Counted from the first letter of the stretch, positions 21,466 to 34,147 are shown. The stretch is DNA of 64,000 bases from Micromussa lordhowensis (GCA_964020085.1 CAXHUQ010000241.1:270001-334000), one strand, 5' to 3'. Numbers and translations are program-made. Notes: a model not told the origin generated them from the sequence alone.

Positions 21466-22239
21466 TTAAACTTCTTTGACATCTTTGAGAGAAAACATTT
21501 GTCGGGGGTTTCCCATCGGAGTGGTTTTGATCAAGATTTTACCATCAAGTGTCCACACTTTGTTAATCTTTCCATCGTGCCTTTTTTCTACCGCGAGACT
21601 CGTCATCTCTTTATGGTACGGGGTTAAATTCTCATTGATATAGATTCCCTTTAGACTTATGAATTTCGCCAAGACTTGTTTGTCTCCTCTCTTACGTTCA
21701 ATTCAGTGCAAAATTTCTATGTTGTTCTCCTTTATTTCTACACCATTGGCTTGGGCAATTTTACACACGACTTGGTCAGTAGGCATATTAACTTCATCGG
21801 GGATACCGTGGAATTCTAAAGAATTTTTCCTAGAGTATTCCAAATTAATGAGGTTTACCTGAATGTTTTGCAACTCGTTTGCGTGTTCTTTAATGTATTT
21901 GCTTGTTTTGGTTAGTTGCTTCTCCAGCAACGCTATGTATTTATTCTGCTTTACCAGCTCTTGTTTGAGATTTGACACCAAACGCCTATTCCTTTCCACG
22001 CTACTCTTAAGGTCAAGGATGTCGGTGCTTAGCTGGAAACTTGTTTTCAGCAACTGTTTGATTGTGCCTTGGACTTCAATAAGTATTTGGTGAATATCTC
22101 CTAAGGTTGGCTCGTCTACTTCCAGCATGACTGGCAATTCAACATCTGCCGACGGAGATGCTGTTACACGTGAAGCCTTGTGTTCGGGTGAAATTCCCTC
22201 ATCAGAAGTGCCACGTTCGGTTCTTTTCTTTGTATTCAT
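21466..22239 (-). pseudogene. L1-like LINE ORF1 (coiled coil, RRM-like and C-terminal domains) with one nonsense codon
   Basis: The frame begins MNTKKRTERGTSDEGISPEH. Residues about 70-150 form a heptad-rich coiled coil (LKSSVERNRRLVSNLKQELV), followed by the RRM-like start SRKNSLEFHGIPDEVN. A TGA falls between NNIEILH and IERKRGDKQVLAKFISLKG; CGA to TGA by CpG decay is the simplest reading. The same frame continues with the C-terminal domain (GKINKVWTLDGKILIKTTPM) to the stop at 21466. This is the trimeric nucleic-acid chaperone architecture of L1/Tx1 LINEs. No ORF2 follows within the next 1.3 kb downstream, so it is an ORF1-only remnant. Confidence 0.75.
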
Positions 22240-23396
22240 TTATAGCATTGAGTTTAAGAGTAAAACTTCCGAGATGGCTGCCAAAAATTTTGATTTCACA
22301 TGTCCGAGAAGAATGGATAGCGGAGCTCATCAAACATCAAACAAACACAAAGTTGGCAATATCTTTTGCTATTAAGAAGTAATTAAGCTTGATGTTTGTT
22401 TGTTCATAACCCTTAATTTCATTTCATAATTGTGGACTATGCAATTTATGATTGCTGTGCGCCATATTTTATTGAAGCAATTAATGATGGATGTTACCTG
22501 CAAGTTAGCACATGCGTAAGGATTACAATTTCTTTTGCACCATGCATCAGTATGATTCTGGAAATGGAACCTGTCACTGACCATGACCATTGTTTACATT
22601 TTTATTACAGTGGTTGTAATCGTACATCTTTTTTGCAGATGGCAGGCATCATTGTAACAGAGTGTTTCTGAAATGAAGGGTTTCATACCAATGGTTCGCA
22701 TTACTGGTGACTACATGAGTTCATGTAGGTATGCGTACACTTTGCTTTCAGATCCAAACAGCGACGTACAAACCAAAAGAGGGACTACTCGTAGTCGGTT
22801 ATGACAAATCAAGAACGTATAATATATCATGTATTTAGCAGGTGTTTGGGCCCGTTTTAAATAGGAGGAATATACATTGTATTTAGCTTGTGTTTAAGGT
22901 ATTCCTGGAGGCTAAAGTGACATTCTTGTATTGCCAAAATTTTTTCTCAGCTGGAAGATAATTTTAAAACACAAACGTATGCCAAATTTTGTCGGAAAAA
23001 CCAAACCCATCTGAGATATTGGCACATGAAGTTTAGTTTCTATGTAGGTTTTTGCGGTAAAAATACGCAAATGTGTCCTGCTGTGGTCTCCCAAACGATG
23101 GTCTTGTTGACAGCTCAACGCAATAAAACCTTGTAATCTGAGATGTAACACTCTCTTTGATCGTGATGGCGGCAGCCGAGGAAGCAACATATGTGCTCGA
23201 CCATGCTTTCAAAGAGAACAGGTAAATAAATCGCTTGGTGTACTGAATTTTGTTGCTTTTCTGCAGTTGTTAAGAGGTTAACAATGGCGTTTTTTTGTGC
23301 ATATTGCAAGGAACTCCAGGTCTGAAGCGATTGCTTCGTGGTTTTCGCCATAAAACTGATGAGAGCCCGGAGCAAGCAAGGAGGCATTTTTATCGC
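22240..23396. other. No confident gene
   Basis: A plus-strand frame at 22432..22671 (VDYAIYDCCAPYFIEAINDG) could be an exon remnant, but no splice context supports it. Confidence 0.35.
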
Positions 23397-23397
23397 T

Positions 23398-23708
23398 GAG
23401 TGTTTGGTATATTGTGGGTAAGTACCTTAGTGACTTTTGCCCTTTGATCCCCACAAGGAATTTCGATACCATGCTTACCTTTTCACTGCCATTTCTCCCT
23501 TTGTTTTGTGAGAGAGCTGTGGGATTTCCCAAATCCAAGACATCAGCAGTGAGTACTTTTTCTTATCGCCGAGTGTTTGGCATTAGCAGTGAGTATTTTT
23601 TTATCACCGAGTGTTCGGTATATTGTGGTTAAGTACCTTGGTGACTTTTGCCCTTTGATCTCCACGAGGAATTTCGATACCATGCTTACCTTTTCACTGC
23701 CATTTCTC
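23398..23708 (+). repeat. Two direct repeats of about 99 bp in the leader of the next gene
   Basis: The segment from GAGTGTTTGGTATATTGTGG to TTTCACTGCCATTTCTC at 23398..23497 recurs at 23609..23708 with a few substitutions. Shorter AGCAGTGAGTA..CGAGTGTTTGG duplications lie between. It ends just before the ATG at 23711. Confidence 0.8.
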
Positions 23709-23710
23709 GG

Positions 23711-26700
23711 ATGTCAGAGAAAACAAAAATGGCCAAAGGACTCAAAGTGGCAATGTCGCTTTTGGAACCACAATTAGTTGAAAAGATCAAAGGTATGATT
23801 TATTACTTAAACCATATTGAAAATTAAAGGTTGAAAAAATAAAAAACAGTCTGGCAACAAAATGGTTATTGTTTTATTCAAGTGTTCAAAACATTGCGTT
23901 TGAATCAGATTTAATCTGTTATGCATTTGTAATAGGTTACTGTGGCATCAAGAGTGACCAGTCAAGTAAGTCAGAAAAGACTCTAGATGAGGATCAGGGG
24001 AATTCAACCCAAGAAAAGCCTGATGAAGTCAAACAGTTTTCCAGTGAATTAAGGAAAATGGACGAGTCACTGTTGAATTTCTTTCAAGGTATTGAACAAA
24101 ACATGTTTATCTACTTCAATGAGTGCTGTATGGAGAATATTTAAAAACAATAATTGAAATACTTAACTACCTTTCTTCATAGATTGCTATTGTCCAATGA
24201 ACAGTAATTAAGAGGCAATCTCTCTAAAAGCGGTGCACTGCATTTCGGGTCGGAAAAAAGTTTTCCCTCAAACTTTTCTCAGTGAACTATCTTGGGTCAT
24301 AAGTAAATGCAAAGACTTTAGTTTTTGCAAATACGTCAAAAAAAAATTTTCAGAGCTCAAAACAATCATAGCCGGAAAACGCCTAAATTTGAGCGTTGCA
24401 AAAACGGAAAATTGCCTAAGTTGACGAGCTCGCTGTTCAAAAACCACCCAACGTAACAAAAAATTGTTATTATCCCTACATTAAGTAAAACTTCAAAAAT
24501 ACGAAATGCACGTTACTTTTGATATATTTTGTTTTGGGGGATCCTGAAAATATATCTATTACCACCCATTATATCACTTTCTGAAAACCTGCGAAAATAG
24601 CTTGTCTTCACTGGCGTTTATTTCCCAAGTCCAGACCTAACTGAATTAACTAACTAACTGAATTCTGCTAAACAAAGGTTAGGAAGCATAGAAATGTAAA
24701 AATACTTTGCGCTTTTTATCTTCCTTTCCCGCAGCGACTTCGAACTTTCTGTGCTTTGTGCGAATCTCACATTCCATTATGCAAATAAGGTTGTCACGCT
24801 AATTCAGATTGCTGTCATTCAAAACGCTCTAAGTTGTTTTTATTAACCATGTCACTCACGTTGATGATACAGGGATCCGACAAAAAATAAAACTTAGAAA
24901 CGGTTTAAATAGGTAGTATTGCTGAATCATTAGCAATGAATTCCAGACGCTTTGTCATGGAAAAGTCGGGAAACCTGGGAAAACGTGGCCGGAAGATTTG
25001 CAAATATTTTAGTCACGGTCTATTTACTGTTTATAGAGCGGTCAGTTTACAAAACGTTTCTAGGGTTTTGATTCTTTCTTTCCACTGATTTCTACTGATG
25101 ATTCTAAATGAAACGTACTATTTAGCCGATGTTAAAGCTTGAAAACTGATATCAAATCTTGACAGAACGCTGTAATTAAAATCGACAACATCATGACCTT
25201 CGTAATCTCAGCTGCATTGCAGAAGCCACAAAGATTTTACCTCCTTATCCGCTCCAAACACTGTAAAGTCAACCAATGTGTGCAGTGTCTGTTCGCATTA
25301 GCAACATTATCTTACACTGAAACTTTGCTTGCTCTTAGGTAATAATGGAATTACGATACATTTGGAAAACAGTTCAAAATGAGCATTAACTTGGTGGACA
25401 AGTATTGTTCTCTTAACTATAGACCCATTTCATAAATGGCTGCAAATTTAATTTTTTTTTAAATTATCAACTCAAAAACGAGGTTAGATTAAATTTTAAG
25501 ACTTACACATGAATTTATAATTGGCAGCCATTTATGAAAAGGATCTATTTAATAACGTTTTCGTAACCAAATCACTCGGGCCAAGTTTAGACGCCGTACT
25601 TCACATGAGCCGAATTGAATGCAACTGAGAAAAATTCTTTGTTATCCCTCATTAGCATACGATTCGGCTCATGTGAAGTACCGAACTTGGCCTCAGATGA
25701 CTCTCACATGTTTTACTAAGCTCCGTAAGAGCAGGAATTCAGGATGACCAAAACGTCAACACAAGGATGAGGATGTGTTTTGTTGTGGTGAGGGTGTCCT
25801 GACCTAACAGCGATGTGAACGCCGGGAATCCCTCTCAGAAGAAGCTAATTTGACATTTTCTTAATGGAGCAGTGCTCCCATTACCTCTATAACTGCTTTC
25901 AAGATGTTACGGCTGAATAAAACACCAACTGACCCTAAATTAAAGGGTCTTAGCTGTCCTAAAATCCGTTTCAATCGCTTTCTTGAGAAATGACGTTAAA
26001 TGTCGTTTTGATGATATACCTATCACATAACATATAGCAGAAGCTTATCACCTAGGTGACTTGCTTCTGATATAGCAAATAACGTATTTTATATGAGCAT
26101 GCGCATCACCACAAAAATTCTCTATCATGCTACAATTTCATGGCAAGGTAAACAAAATCACTGCACATGCGCCCTAAATTGGATCCGACAGTCCGATGCC
26201 CCCGGGGCAGGGACGCTGGTCACATGGGATACGGTCTAAACGCTTATAGGTACCACTAATACCTAGTCTTGTCCCAAGATATATACTGCGAAAAATCCCT
26301 TTAAAGAGCAAGCTTCAATAAAACGTGCAGTCACCTGCATACTATTCTTAAACTGAACAGCGCCTTTGACTGTCATTACTGTTGGGTGTTACAACTACAT
26401 TCTGAAATCATTTCCTCCACTTTTGTAACAAGAACTGCCTTGGTATCTCTGGATCGAAACGGGAGATCGAAATGTGTACAGATCTCTCTCAGCATCTTGA
26501 CCTTGAAAGTTGGTAGCTTCGCCTACCTTGCAAATGTGCAAAGATCGTAAATATCGTACAGGATTGGGTGGGTCAAGCCTATTTTCCCCAGGACAGCTTC
26601 CCTTGTTTCTCTCAAATGCTCCTCGTCTAAATTGCAAGCGTACTCCTCTGCCAAATCATCGTCCTCTTCTGTGTCTTTATCTAGCTCACCTCCACTCATC

Positions 26701-29700
26701 AACTCTGTTCGCTTCTGACTCCCCTGTTTGATGCTTGCAGACAATCTCGAAAAGAAACCTTGAATTTGACACTTCGAGAGCCACTCCGTTCTATCGAACA
26801 TCCTCTCTCCCTCTATTGTAGAAGCAGTCCGCATATCCTTCGCAACCTGCGCTGGATCTTCTTTCTTACCAGTGTCTTGCCCGATGTTAAACTTCTGTAT
26901 TAGATACTGCCTAACCTTTTGAGAAAATCTCACACTTGCATGTTTCTTTTGAAGTGCCCACCCCATTTGTAATCGTGAGGTAGTTGTCAGGGATTCTGTC
27001 TCCGCCGCTGTTGCCCCACTCGAACTTTCACTTTGCAAACTCAATGTCTGGAAGTGAACAGCCCAGTCTCTCCACAGTTTATCATAGAGACACTCATTCA
27101 CAGGCTGCGGCGTTGTACGATGATCAAACAAATTCATATGGAGGTCAAGGTCGGCCTGACTTTGAAACTCTTCAGTGCAGCTAGTTTCAGGACATTCGTA
27201 GAGCTGGTCCTCACTGACATGGGCTTTCTGTTGCTCTTTAAATGCAAACCGCCTGGCAGTAGTAGGGAAGAATGGGATCTCATACAAGAGATTTGTTTGT
27301 GTTGGGGGACAAATTACAATGTCATTCCATGGGATAAACTTCCCGTGACCGACATTGAAGGCTTTCCATACATGCAGGCCTTCGCGCGTAAATTTGAAGT
27401 TGTGCAGGCTACTATAGTTGGGAATCTTGCTTATCTCCAGCGTTGCGCACTGCTCTTGGATAGCACATACCGTCGCAGTCGTGCCCTTTACTGGTCTCTC
27501 TTTCAAGGCGGTATACATATCTTGAGCAGAGACAACGTCATGGCCTTCGTTGCAGTACCTTCTAATAGCTGCCTTCATCGGACACAAAATCCTGTCACAC
27601 ATATCCTTTCCCGACTGAGGCTCGGAGTGGTCGTATCTCACGATCGCAATCCCCAGGCGGTACCCGAGTTCTTGGAACGATGACACTAGCTTGCTATTGT
27701 GGTAACACCCTGCCTCATCTGATCTTAGGTACACTTTTTTAACTTCTGGATTTCCTTGCTTTATGATAGACAGGAGATTTTCCAAGATTGAGAGCACTGC
27801 AAACCAGTCTTGTCGACAACTGTTGACAAGGTGAACGTAGCAGGTTACTTCAAGGCTTTCATCTCGTCTCATGATAACGCTGCTCACGTGCCAATTGATT
27901 CCTCTCTTTGCAAACCACTCTGCCTGCTTCTCGCGAAACTTCATAGCCGTGAACTTCATTGCCCAATCAACCACTATGAATGCTTCGTCTTCCTCAAGAG
28001 AGTTAAGAATTTGGCGCTTAATTTGATCTTGATTCTGCGCTCTGAGAACATGCGCTTTCCATTCAAAGATTTTAGAGGCAGCACCGGTTGCTTCATACTG
28101 AAGGTCATTTGTGTGATCTTTTCCCAGCTGGGCCGTGTACTCAGGAATGGCATCTTTTACTTCTCCCACAACACTTTTGAGACTCTCACAGTTACCACAC
28201 GGCATGTCGTGCTTATGACCGCATGTTTCTTTATAGTCAGTGTCACTGACATCGCTCAGGGCAAATGCTCTACAGTGATCAGGGCAGCAGCTACCATCCT
28301 CTCTGAAGTGGTCGCGATATGTTGTCTTGAGATACAACTTGCCTTCGTGAAGCTTCTTTCGAGCTTGTTCACATAACAGCTCCAGCACGCTCTAACTCGT
28401 CCACGATTCTTAACAAATCCTTAAAACCATCTGCATCATCAGCCGCTGTATTATCGAGACCTCTCAATGATTTTCTCTGAGAGGCTTCCTGAACTTCAAG
28501 TACTCTCCACATGGTGGATCTGCTTATCGGTTGAAATCCACTTTGTTGGCAATGATCCAGGTATTGGTTGATAATCGTGCACCTGGCCACGGTGCGAACG
28601 ACGTTGGGCATAGTAAGTTCTTCACCGCTCTCAAGTTTAAGGGTGCGAGTACCGTAAGCTACGTCTTGGTAGTAATATGGCCTCATGGTAAACTCTAAAA
28701 AATGGTCTAGTTGGTGCTGGTTCACACGGATTCTGTGCTGTGGTACTTTTTCAACAGGTACTCCGGGTCCACCAGTCTTTGCTTGAGCTCTAGCTTTCTT
28801 TATTTGTCGATCAGAAAGATTTTCAAATGGCTTGTGAATATCTTTAAGCTCTTTTGTAGTGAATCGATTGGCATAGATACTCAGAATTTGTGTTTTCAGA
28901 GATTTAGAAGGCCCTTTCTGATATGCAGTTACAAGGGCTTGGATTCCAGCACCACCAGTTTCACCCTTATTTTGTTGTTGATCTATGATGGCCTGGAATA
29001 ATTGCTTTCCATCATTTGGCGCTATTACATCACACATCAGCTGACACGCCTCTTCTGCTTTATGGATAACTGCTGATCTGTCAGCATTAGAACAGTTTTC
29101 CCAGCGAGCTACCTGCGATTGAAGAGGGTCAATTCTAGGCTTTCTTATAGCATCGGCAAGACTGTCCATACAAGAGTTGAAAACTTGGACTGGACCTTCA
29201 GCATTCTCTGGAGTCGGTCCAAATTCTTGCAAGCTATCGTCAAATGCAAGCAGAGCTGAAGGCGTCCACGTTTCATCACTGCTGCAGCCACGCCTCGAAA
29301 CACAGGGTGTTAAGGGAGAGTACGTTGAAGACGCGAGCTGAGTTAACGCAGCTTCTTTAAAAGGCCTTAAAATGAAAATTAGTTCTATTTGAGAGCAGGC
29401 AAAATATTAAGTACATATATTTTTTCATAGTAATTATTTTTATAGAATACGGGTACGAAATATGCTTGCGTACGGTAGGTATATTTATACACCAAATATG
29501 TAATATCTCGAAAGGAAAAATTACTTCTCTATGGGAATAACAAAATTGCAAGGTCCAATTCTGTTAGAGAATGGAGTTTTTTCTTTATAATAGATTTTTT
29601 CCTTGCTATTTTCTTCTGTTTACGTCTTTTGTTATGATTGTCAACATATAAAAAATGGCCAATTCATTAAATTACTGTTATCAACCGATTCAAGCTTAGA

Positions 29701-32700
29701 AACTGTGGTACATTCATGGCCTTATTTATATTCTTGTTTACTGGCATTCATGGTTAATAATTTAAAAATAGATGTACTCACCTCACACAACTGGGTGACT
29801 GGCTGGATTCCTTTTCCGAAGAGACGTGTAAGACCCAGGGCATTTCTTTCATCGAAGCATTGTGTTGGTTGCGGCAGTTATTACAAATAACTGTAAATTA
29901 TTAATATAGTCAGTCACTAGTAGTCATAACAGCTGTATAAAAGTTCTAGCAGGGTGCGAGTTTAATCATGTTTCTCAATTTCCCAATAGCAGGCACTATA
30001 AGTATGGTAATGCACTGTAACTTCCCCCTGAAAGTAGCAATAAAATGTGTCTGTTTCTAACAAACTCCCAATTTCCTTACCAGTTACATTGAGGACATCC
30101 CTTTCCTCCACTAATGAGTATTTGAGTGGCAAGGGGTTGGGTAATACTTCGCATTTTTCCCTTTTTTCCCGTTTTTTCTCCCCATTCCTCTTTTTCTCCT
30201 CGTTTTTCTGAGGCAGTCTTTTTTAAACTGGGTTGCGGAGATAAATACGGGTATCACGTCCATTTGCTGTATACTAGCTACAGAAACCGACCTGATATTT
30301 TAATCAAGATGTAGCTTATTTCTGACACAGTATATATCCTAAAAGCCCAGATATGTCCAGGATTGAACGCTAATGAGATTCAAATTCCCAATGATAAGCA
30401 TCACAACTTGTGTCCTCATTGGTAAAATCTCACCAAACACACACAATTCTGTCAAATATGAAGTAATATGAAAATGTCAAATAACCCTGCCAAATATGAA
30501 GTACTAATTAAACAATACTTGCGTTCAATCCTGGACATAAGTGTACAAGCCCGGGCCAACCTACTAAATCCAAAATCTCCAGTGTCATTTCTTTGCGAAC
30601 TTTTATAACCTGTATCGCCTTTGTTTTTAAAATCTAATTATTCTTAGCGAACCAAGAATACTAACTCGATTACCATAGACACGTTTAACTTAATGGTAGG
30701 AAAGAAACTGAGCTACAAAGCACGAAAGCACACCGAGGGCAATATCCCCGTGAACTAGTTATTTTCAAATAACCCGGTCATTATTTCCTATTGTCTGTAC
30801 GTCTAAAATGAGCTATTTCCGAACACGAATTACCCGGCAATAGCAAAAAAAGGGCTGTTAGCCGACATGACACAAACACGTCAGGCAGGAGGCGCGAATA
30901 ACCTTCCGCTTCCACGCGAAAAAGAAAAACTATCCCAAATAAGAATCTAAAACTGAGGTAAACTATTCTGAAAAAACAAGGATGAAATATATTAACGCCT
31001 GTGTTATGTAACAATGGTGTAAAATAGTGAGTGAGAAGGTTAAGATTTGTTGTACGCACCTGAACCGACTTGAACAAGAACACCATACATTTGATATATG
31101 GCTTTAGCCATTTCAAGATTTACTGAATATCGGCTCGTTGCCCCTCTCTGGCTCCGACCAGGACGCCCTTGATGTGCTGGATACTGGCAGGCTGTTCTGG
31201 GTCGCCAGAACTTTCCATACGTGTGTCTGTGCTTGGCGCATACGGACATTTCCGCGACAACCGGCTCATCTAAATAAAAGAGACCAGTTCTCGCCAAGAT
31301 AAGCTGTCCCTCTGTTATGGTCTGTCGTGACAAATGGATGGAAGCAAGGTGACTTTCTATGGAGTCAGTGCATTGAAGTAAGCTAAAGATACCCGATATT
31401 CCTCTTGAATCCCCACAAAGGTCGGTACACGTACGCGATAGAAAGCACGACATTTTGTTTTGAGATAGGTATCAGTTTAATGTGATTTGTGGCAAAATTT
31501 AATTGCAAGGCTGTAGCTAAAACTAACACTACACAACTGGCACTGAAATTTCTTACCAAAAATGCCCCTAACATTTAAATTATAAAATTGATACTAAACG
31601 AGGTGACCAAAAATAATCACGAAATTGTCTATTCCTGTTGTTTGGCGGTCGCTTCAAAGGGTATTAAAAAAAGGGGAAATTTATTTTTTGATATTAATTT
31701 TTTTCCGCCGAATACTAAATTTTAACTTCGCTCATGTATGGTACGGATATATTAATCCATGCAAACCTACAAAGCTAAACCATGTTAACTTTCAGCTTCC
31801 ACTTTCCGAATAGGAGATAACTGAACAGAATATAAGCTAATTTAATTTAATGCATTAGTCACAAATTGTCGATTTCAGTGTTCATATCATTGTAGAAGCC
31901 TTTCAGACGTATTTAAAACAGCTAAATTTTATATGTTCAAGTATTAGAACCTTAAGTGCAAACAAGTATCGAGTTATACATATTTCTTTTTTAAATAGAA
32001 GAAAAGCTAGATTCAAAAACGAAAGTTTTGCGATTAGGCCAAGTACAACAGACAACCAAATTTGCATAATGCGTGGGAGCCGCCAAATCATTTCCCTGCG
32101 ATTTCCCCACGGCACGGTGCACTGCAACAAATATATAAGTAACCACTTTCAGCACGTTAAGCCCGTTAGTAAGTTTTATTTGTGTATGATCGTTTTTATT
32201 TTAGATTCAAGGTGAAATATAACAATATGGTAAAGCGTTTTAAATGCAAATAACCGTGACAACCTAATTTGCATAATGAAGGGTGAGATTCGCAAAAAGC
32301 ACAGAAAGTTCGAAGTCGCTGTGGAAAAGGAAGATAAAAAGCGCAAAGTATTTTTACATTTCTATGCTTCCTAACCTTTGTTTAGCAGAATTCAGTTCGA
32401 GTTTTGAGCGGCCGGGTCTGGACTTGGGAAATAAACGCCAGCGAAGACAAGCTATTTTCGCAGGTTATCAGAAAGTGATATAACGGGTGGTAATAGATAT
32501 ATTTTCAGGATCCCCCAAAACAGAATATATCAAAAGTAACGTGCATTTCTTACTTTTGAAGGATTACTTAATGTAGGGATAATAACAATTTTTTGTCACG
32601 TTGGGTGGTCTTTGAACAGCGAGCTCGTCAACTTAGGCAATTTTCCGTTTTTGCAACGCTCAAATTTAGGCGTTTTCCGGCTAGGATTGTTTTGAGCCCT

Positions 32701-33064
32701 GAAATTTTTTTTTGACGTATTTGCAAAAACTAAAGTCTTTGCATTTACTTATGACCCAAGATAGTTCACTGAGATAAGTTTGAGGGAAAACTTTTTTCCG
32801 ACCCGAAATGCAGTGGACCGCTTTTAGAGAGACTGCCACTTAATCCCCCTTTTCCCCGATACCTTTTGACAAAATTTTTGACAGGTAATTTACCTTTCAT
32901 AGAAAGATAATTCCCATTTATGAACCTGTAGAGCCTTGGTTAACAGTAAGCACCATTATTTTCAATTAAATACTTTTATTATATTTTTATAATTAGAATA
33001 CGAGGTATTAAAAGAAGACAACCTTACAGACAAAGATACAGCATCAAAGGACACTTTCACAGTG
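23711..33064 (+). CDS. Start of a small host-like gene of unknown function (three exons, 8.6 kb element in intron 2)
   Basis: Exons 23711..23792, 23936..24088 and 32997..33064 join with consistent phases (1, 1, 0) and GT-AG borders. The product starts MSEKTKMAKGLKVAMSLLEP, continues GYCGIKSDQSSKSEKTLDED and FSSELRKMDESLLNFFQ, then EYEVLKEDNLTDKDTASKDT, and leaves on a GTAAG donor after FTV. It is hydrophilic and acidic, with no motif I recognise. Intron 2 holds the whole TTAA-flanked element at 24212..32839, which does not interrupt coding sequence. No continuation is identified; the next sequence is LINE-derived. The gene may be truncated or its later exons may lie beyond the nested insertions. 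Phase agreement across three exons is the main evidence. Confidence 0.5.
24212..24798 (+). repeat. Left terminal inverted repeat of the TTAA element
   Basis: It pairs with 32255..32839. Shared landmarks are GAGCGTTGCAAAAACGGAAA, GGGGGATCCTGAAAATATAT and ATTATGCAAAT next to AGGTTGTCACG, where homology ends. Confidence 0.9.
25421..25546. repeat. Foldback MITE
   Basis: Inverted arms AGACCCATTTCATAAATGGC and AGATCCTTTTCATAAATGGC (right arm read on the minus strand) enclose an AT-rich centre of about 70 bp. Confidence 0.7.
25579..25692. repeat. Foldback MITE, same family as 40348..40455
   Basis: The arms read GGCCAAGTT..ACTTCACATGAGCCGAAT and its inverse. The second copy at 40348 shares both arms and the centre. 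The rest of 24799..26522 shows no coding sequence. Confidence 0.75.
26523..31453 (-). pseudogene. Three-exon gene of the TTAA element: Cys-rich N-terminus, RNase H-fold-like core, C2H2 finger (one frameshift)
   Basis: Exon 1 (31060..31453) starts MSCFLSRTCTDLCGDSRG and carries CAKHRHTYGKFWRPRTACQY-PAH, a likely zinc cluster. Exon 2 (29782..29890) reads VICNNCRNQHNAS and MPWVLHVSS. Exon 3 (26523..29365) is the body. All phases and GT-AG borders agree. A 1-nt frameshift near 28380 separates DLLRIVDELERAG from ELLCEQARKKLHEGKLYL. After a Cys/His-rich stretch (CCPDHCRAF, CGHKHDMPCGNC), acidic residues sit where a DDE/RNase H fold would place them: EAFIVVDWAMKF, KKVYLRSDEAGCYHN, PQSGKDMCDRIL. A C2H2 finger (CPETSCTEEF-x7-HMNLFDH) follows. 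Its location between long TIRs makes it the candidate transposase. About 1,120 residues; the family is known to me only as an unnamed multi-copy cnidarian protein. Confidence 0.65.
30349..30542. repeat. MITE nested in the TTAA element
   Basis: TATGTCCAGGATTGAACG at the left is answered by CGTTCAATCCTGGACATA at the right. It lies in intron 1 of the element's gene. Confidence 0.75.
31454..32254. other. 5' non-coding part of the TTAA element
   Basis: AT-rich, with short frames only; promoter sequence for the gene at 31453 is expected here but no TATA box is clear. Confidence 0.4.
32255..32839 (-). repeat. Right terminal inverted repeat of the TTAA element
   Basis: The inverted partner of 24212..24798, immediately followed by TTAA at 32840..32843. 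Confidence 0.9.
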
Positions 33065-33187
33065 GTAAGTTCATTTTGAAGTATTAAATGGTTTTTGCCC
33101 TGTACTGCCCAAAAGTGACTTGTGGTTTTTACTGTCTAATGCCAGACAATTTTACTCGTAAAAGGGAGACCCCTTGGGCATTAAAGG

Positions 33188-34147
33188 GTGAAACAAGATT
33201 ATAAATGTAGGTTAGATTATTGGTTGGTCTATAAACAATTATCACAAATCGTGATTAATACTGAAATAAAAACCTCCACATTAACAGACCATTCTGCAAT
33301 AACCCTGACACTTCAGTCTAAAAGTTACGTACAAAGAGGACCCGGATTTTGGAAATTTAATAATTCTCTTCTGGATGATCACGACTTCGTTGATCAACTT
33401 TACAATATGATACCTGCGTACAAAAACAAATACAATTATCTCACTGATAAGAGTCTCTACTGGGACGTGATAAAAATGGAAATGAGAGGTTTTTGCGTTC
33501 AGTACTCAAAAAGGAAAAATAGAGGGTGCAGAAACATAGAGAAAGATCTTTGTGACCAAATTGATGCTTTAATGAAAGCTCTTGCCACAAACAGGTCAAA
33601 GGAGAACATCACTAAATTATATAGGCTCAGATCTGAGCTAAACAAGATCGCCGAGTACAGAACTAAGGGCGCTATCATTAGAAGTAGAACAAGGTGGCAT
33701 GAGCAAGGCGAAAAAAATACTAAATATTTTTGGAATCTAGAAAAACGACAAAACGATAAAACATATATTTCGAAACTTAAAACCCAAGATAGTACTGAAA
33801 TAACAAATGCAGATGAAATTTTAAACTGTCAAAAACTGTTATACAAAAATCTTTACACGGCTGTACCTTGTGAAACCCTAACCCTAACCCAAATGATAAA
33901 TTGTTCTTTGACAACCTAAACCTTCCTCAATTAAACGGAGTCAAGCTAGAAGAATTGGAAAGGCCGCTGACTAAGGAAGAGTGCTTTGAAACTCTAAAAC
34001 TGAGTGCCAAAGGCAAATGCCCAGGAAGCGATGGATTTACAGTAGAATTTTATCTACATTTCTGGTCCATATTAGGAGAGGAAATGGTTGAAAGCTTTAA
34101 TCAAGCTTTGACATACGGCCATCTCAATATAACCCAGAGACAAGGTA
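33188..34147 (+). pseudogene. LINE copy B, 5' half: endonuclease C-terminus and start of RT region
   Basis: The sequence enters inside the endonuclease (CRLDYWLVYKQLSQ, LTDHSAITLTL; the SRIDFFL and SDH blocks) and continues with GPGFWKFNNSLL and the KNRGCRNIEKDL linker. A frame change near 33890 coincides with a CCCTAACCCTAACCC stretch, after which NLNLPQLNGVKLEELERPLT and FETLKLSAKGKCPGSDGFTV follow. It ends at LNITQRQG where the TA-flanked element at 34148 begins. The element is 5'-truncated; about 45 residues expected before QEDQTGYVKG on the far side are missing. Confidence 0.8.

Larger units (their letters stand above)
24212..32839 (-). mobile_element. 8.6 kb DNA transposon with about 585-bp terminal inverted repeats and TTAA target duplication
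   Basis: 24212..24798 is repeated in inverted orientation at 32255..32839, at high similarity with a few small indels. Both ends begin GAGGCAATCTCTCTAAAAGC or GTGGCAGTCTCTCTAAAAGC and are flanked by TTAA (24208..24211 and 32840..32843). TTAA duplications are characteristic of Kolobok and piggyBac; the ends do not resemble piggyBac CCYT termini. The element carries one three-exon minus-strand gene (26523..31453) with an RNase H-fold-like core. MITEs at 25421, 25579 and 30349 are nested in it. It lies in an intron of the small gene at 23711. Superfamily is unresolved: Kolobok-like, or a distinct TTAA group. Confidence 0.8.

Noticed and set aside
27033..27683. Plus-strand frame of 216 codons
   Set aside because: It is antisense to the RNase H-fold-like exon and has no supporting motif or splice context.
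27810..28376. Plus-strand frame of 188 codons
   Set aside because: Shadow of the minus-strand exon 3 of the TTAA element gene.
24212..32839. piggyBac assignment for the TTAA element
   Set aside because: Ends do not start CCY(T/A), the TIRs are far too long and the protein lacks the piggyBac DDD signature I would expect.
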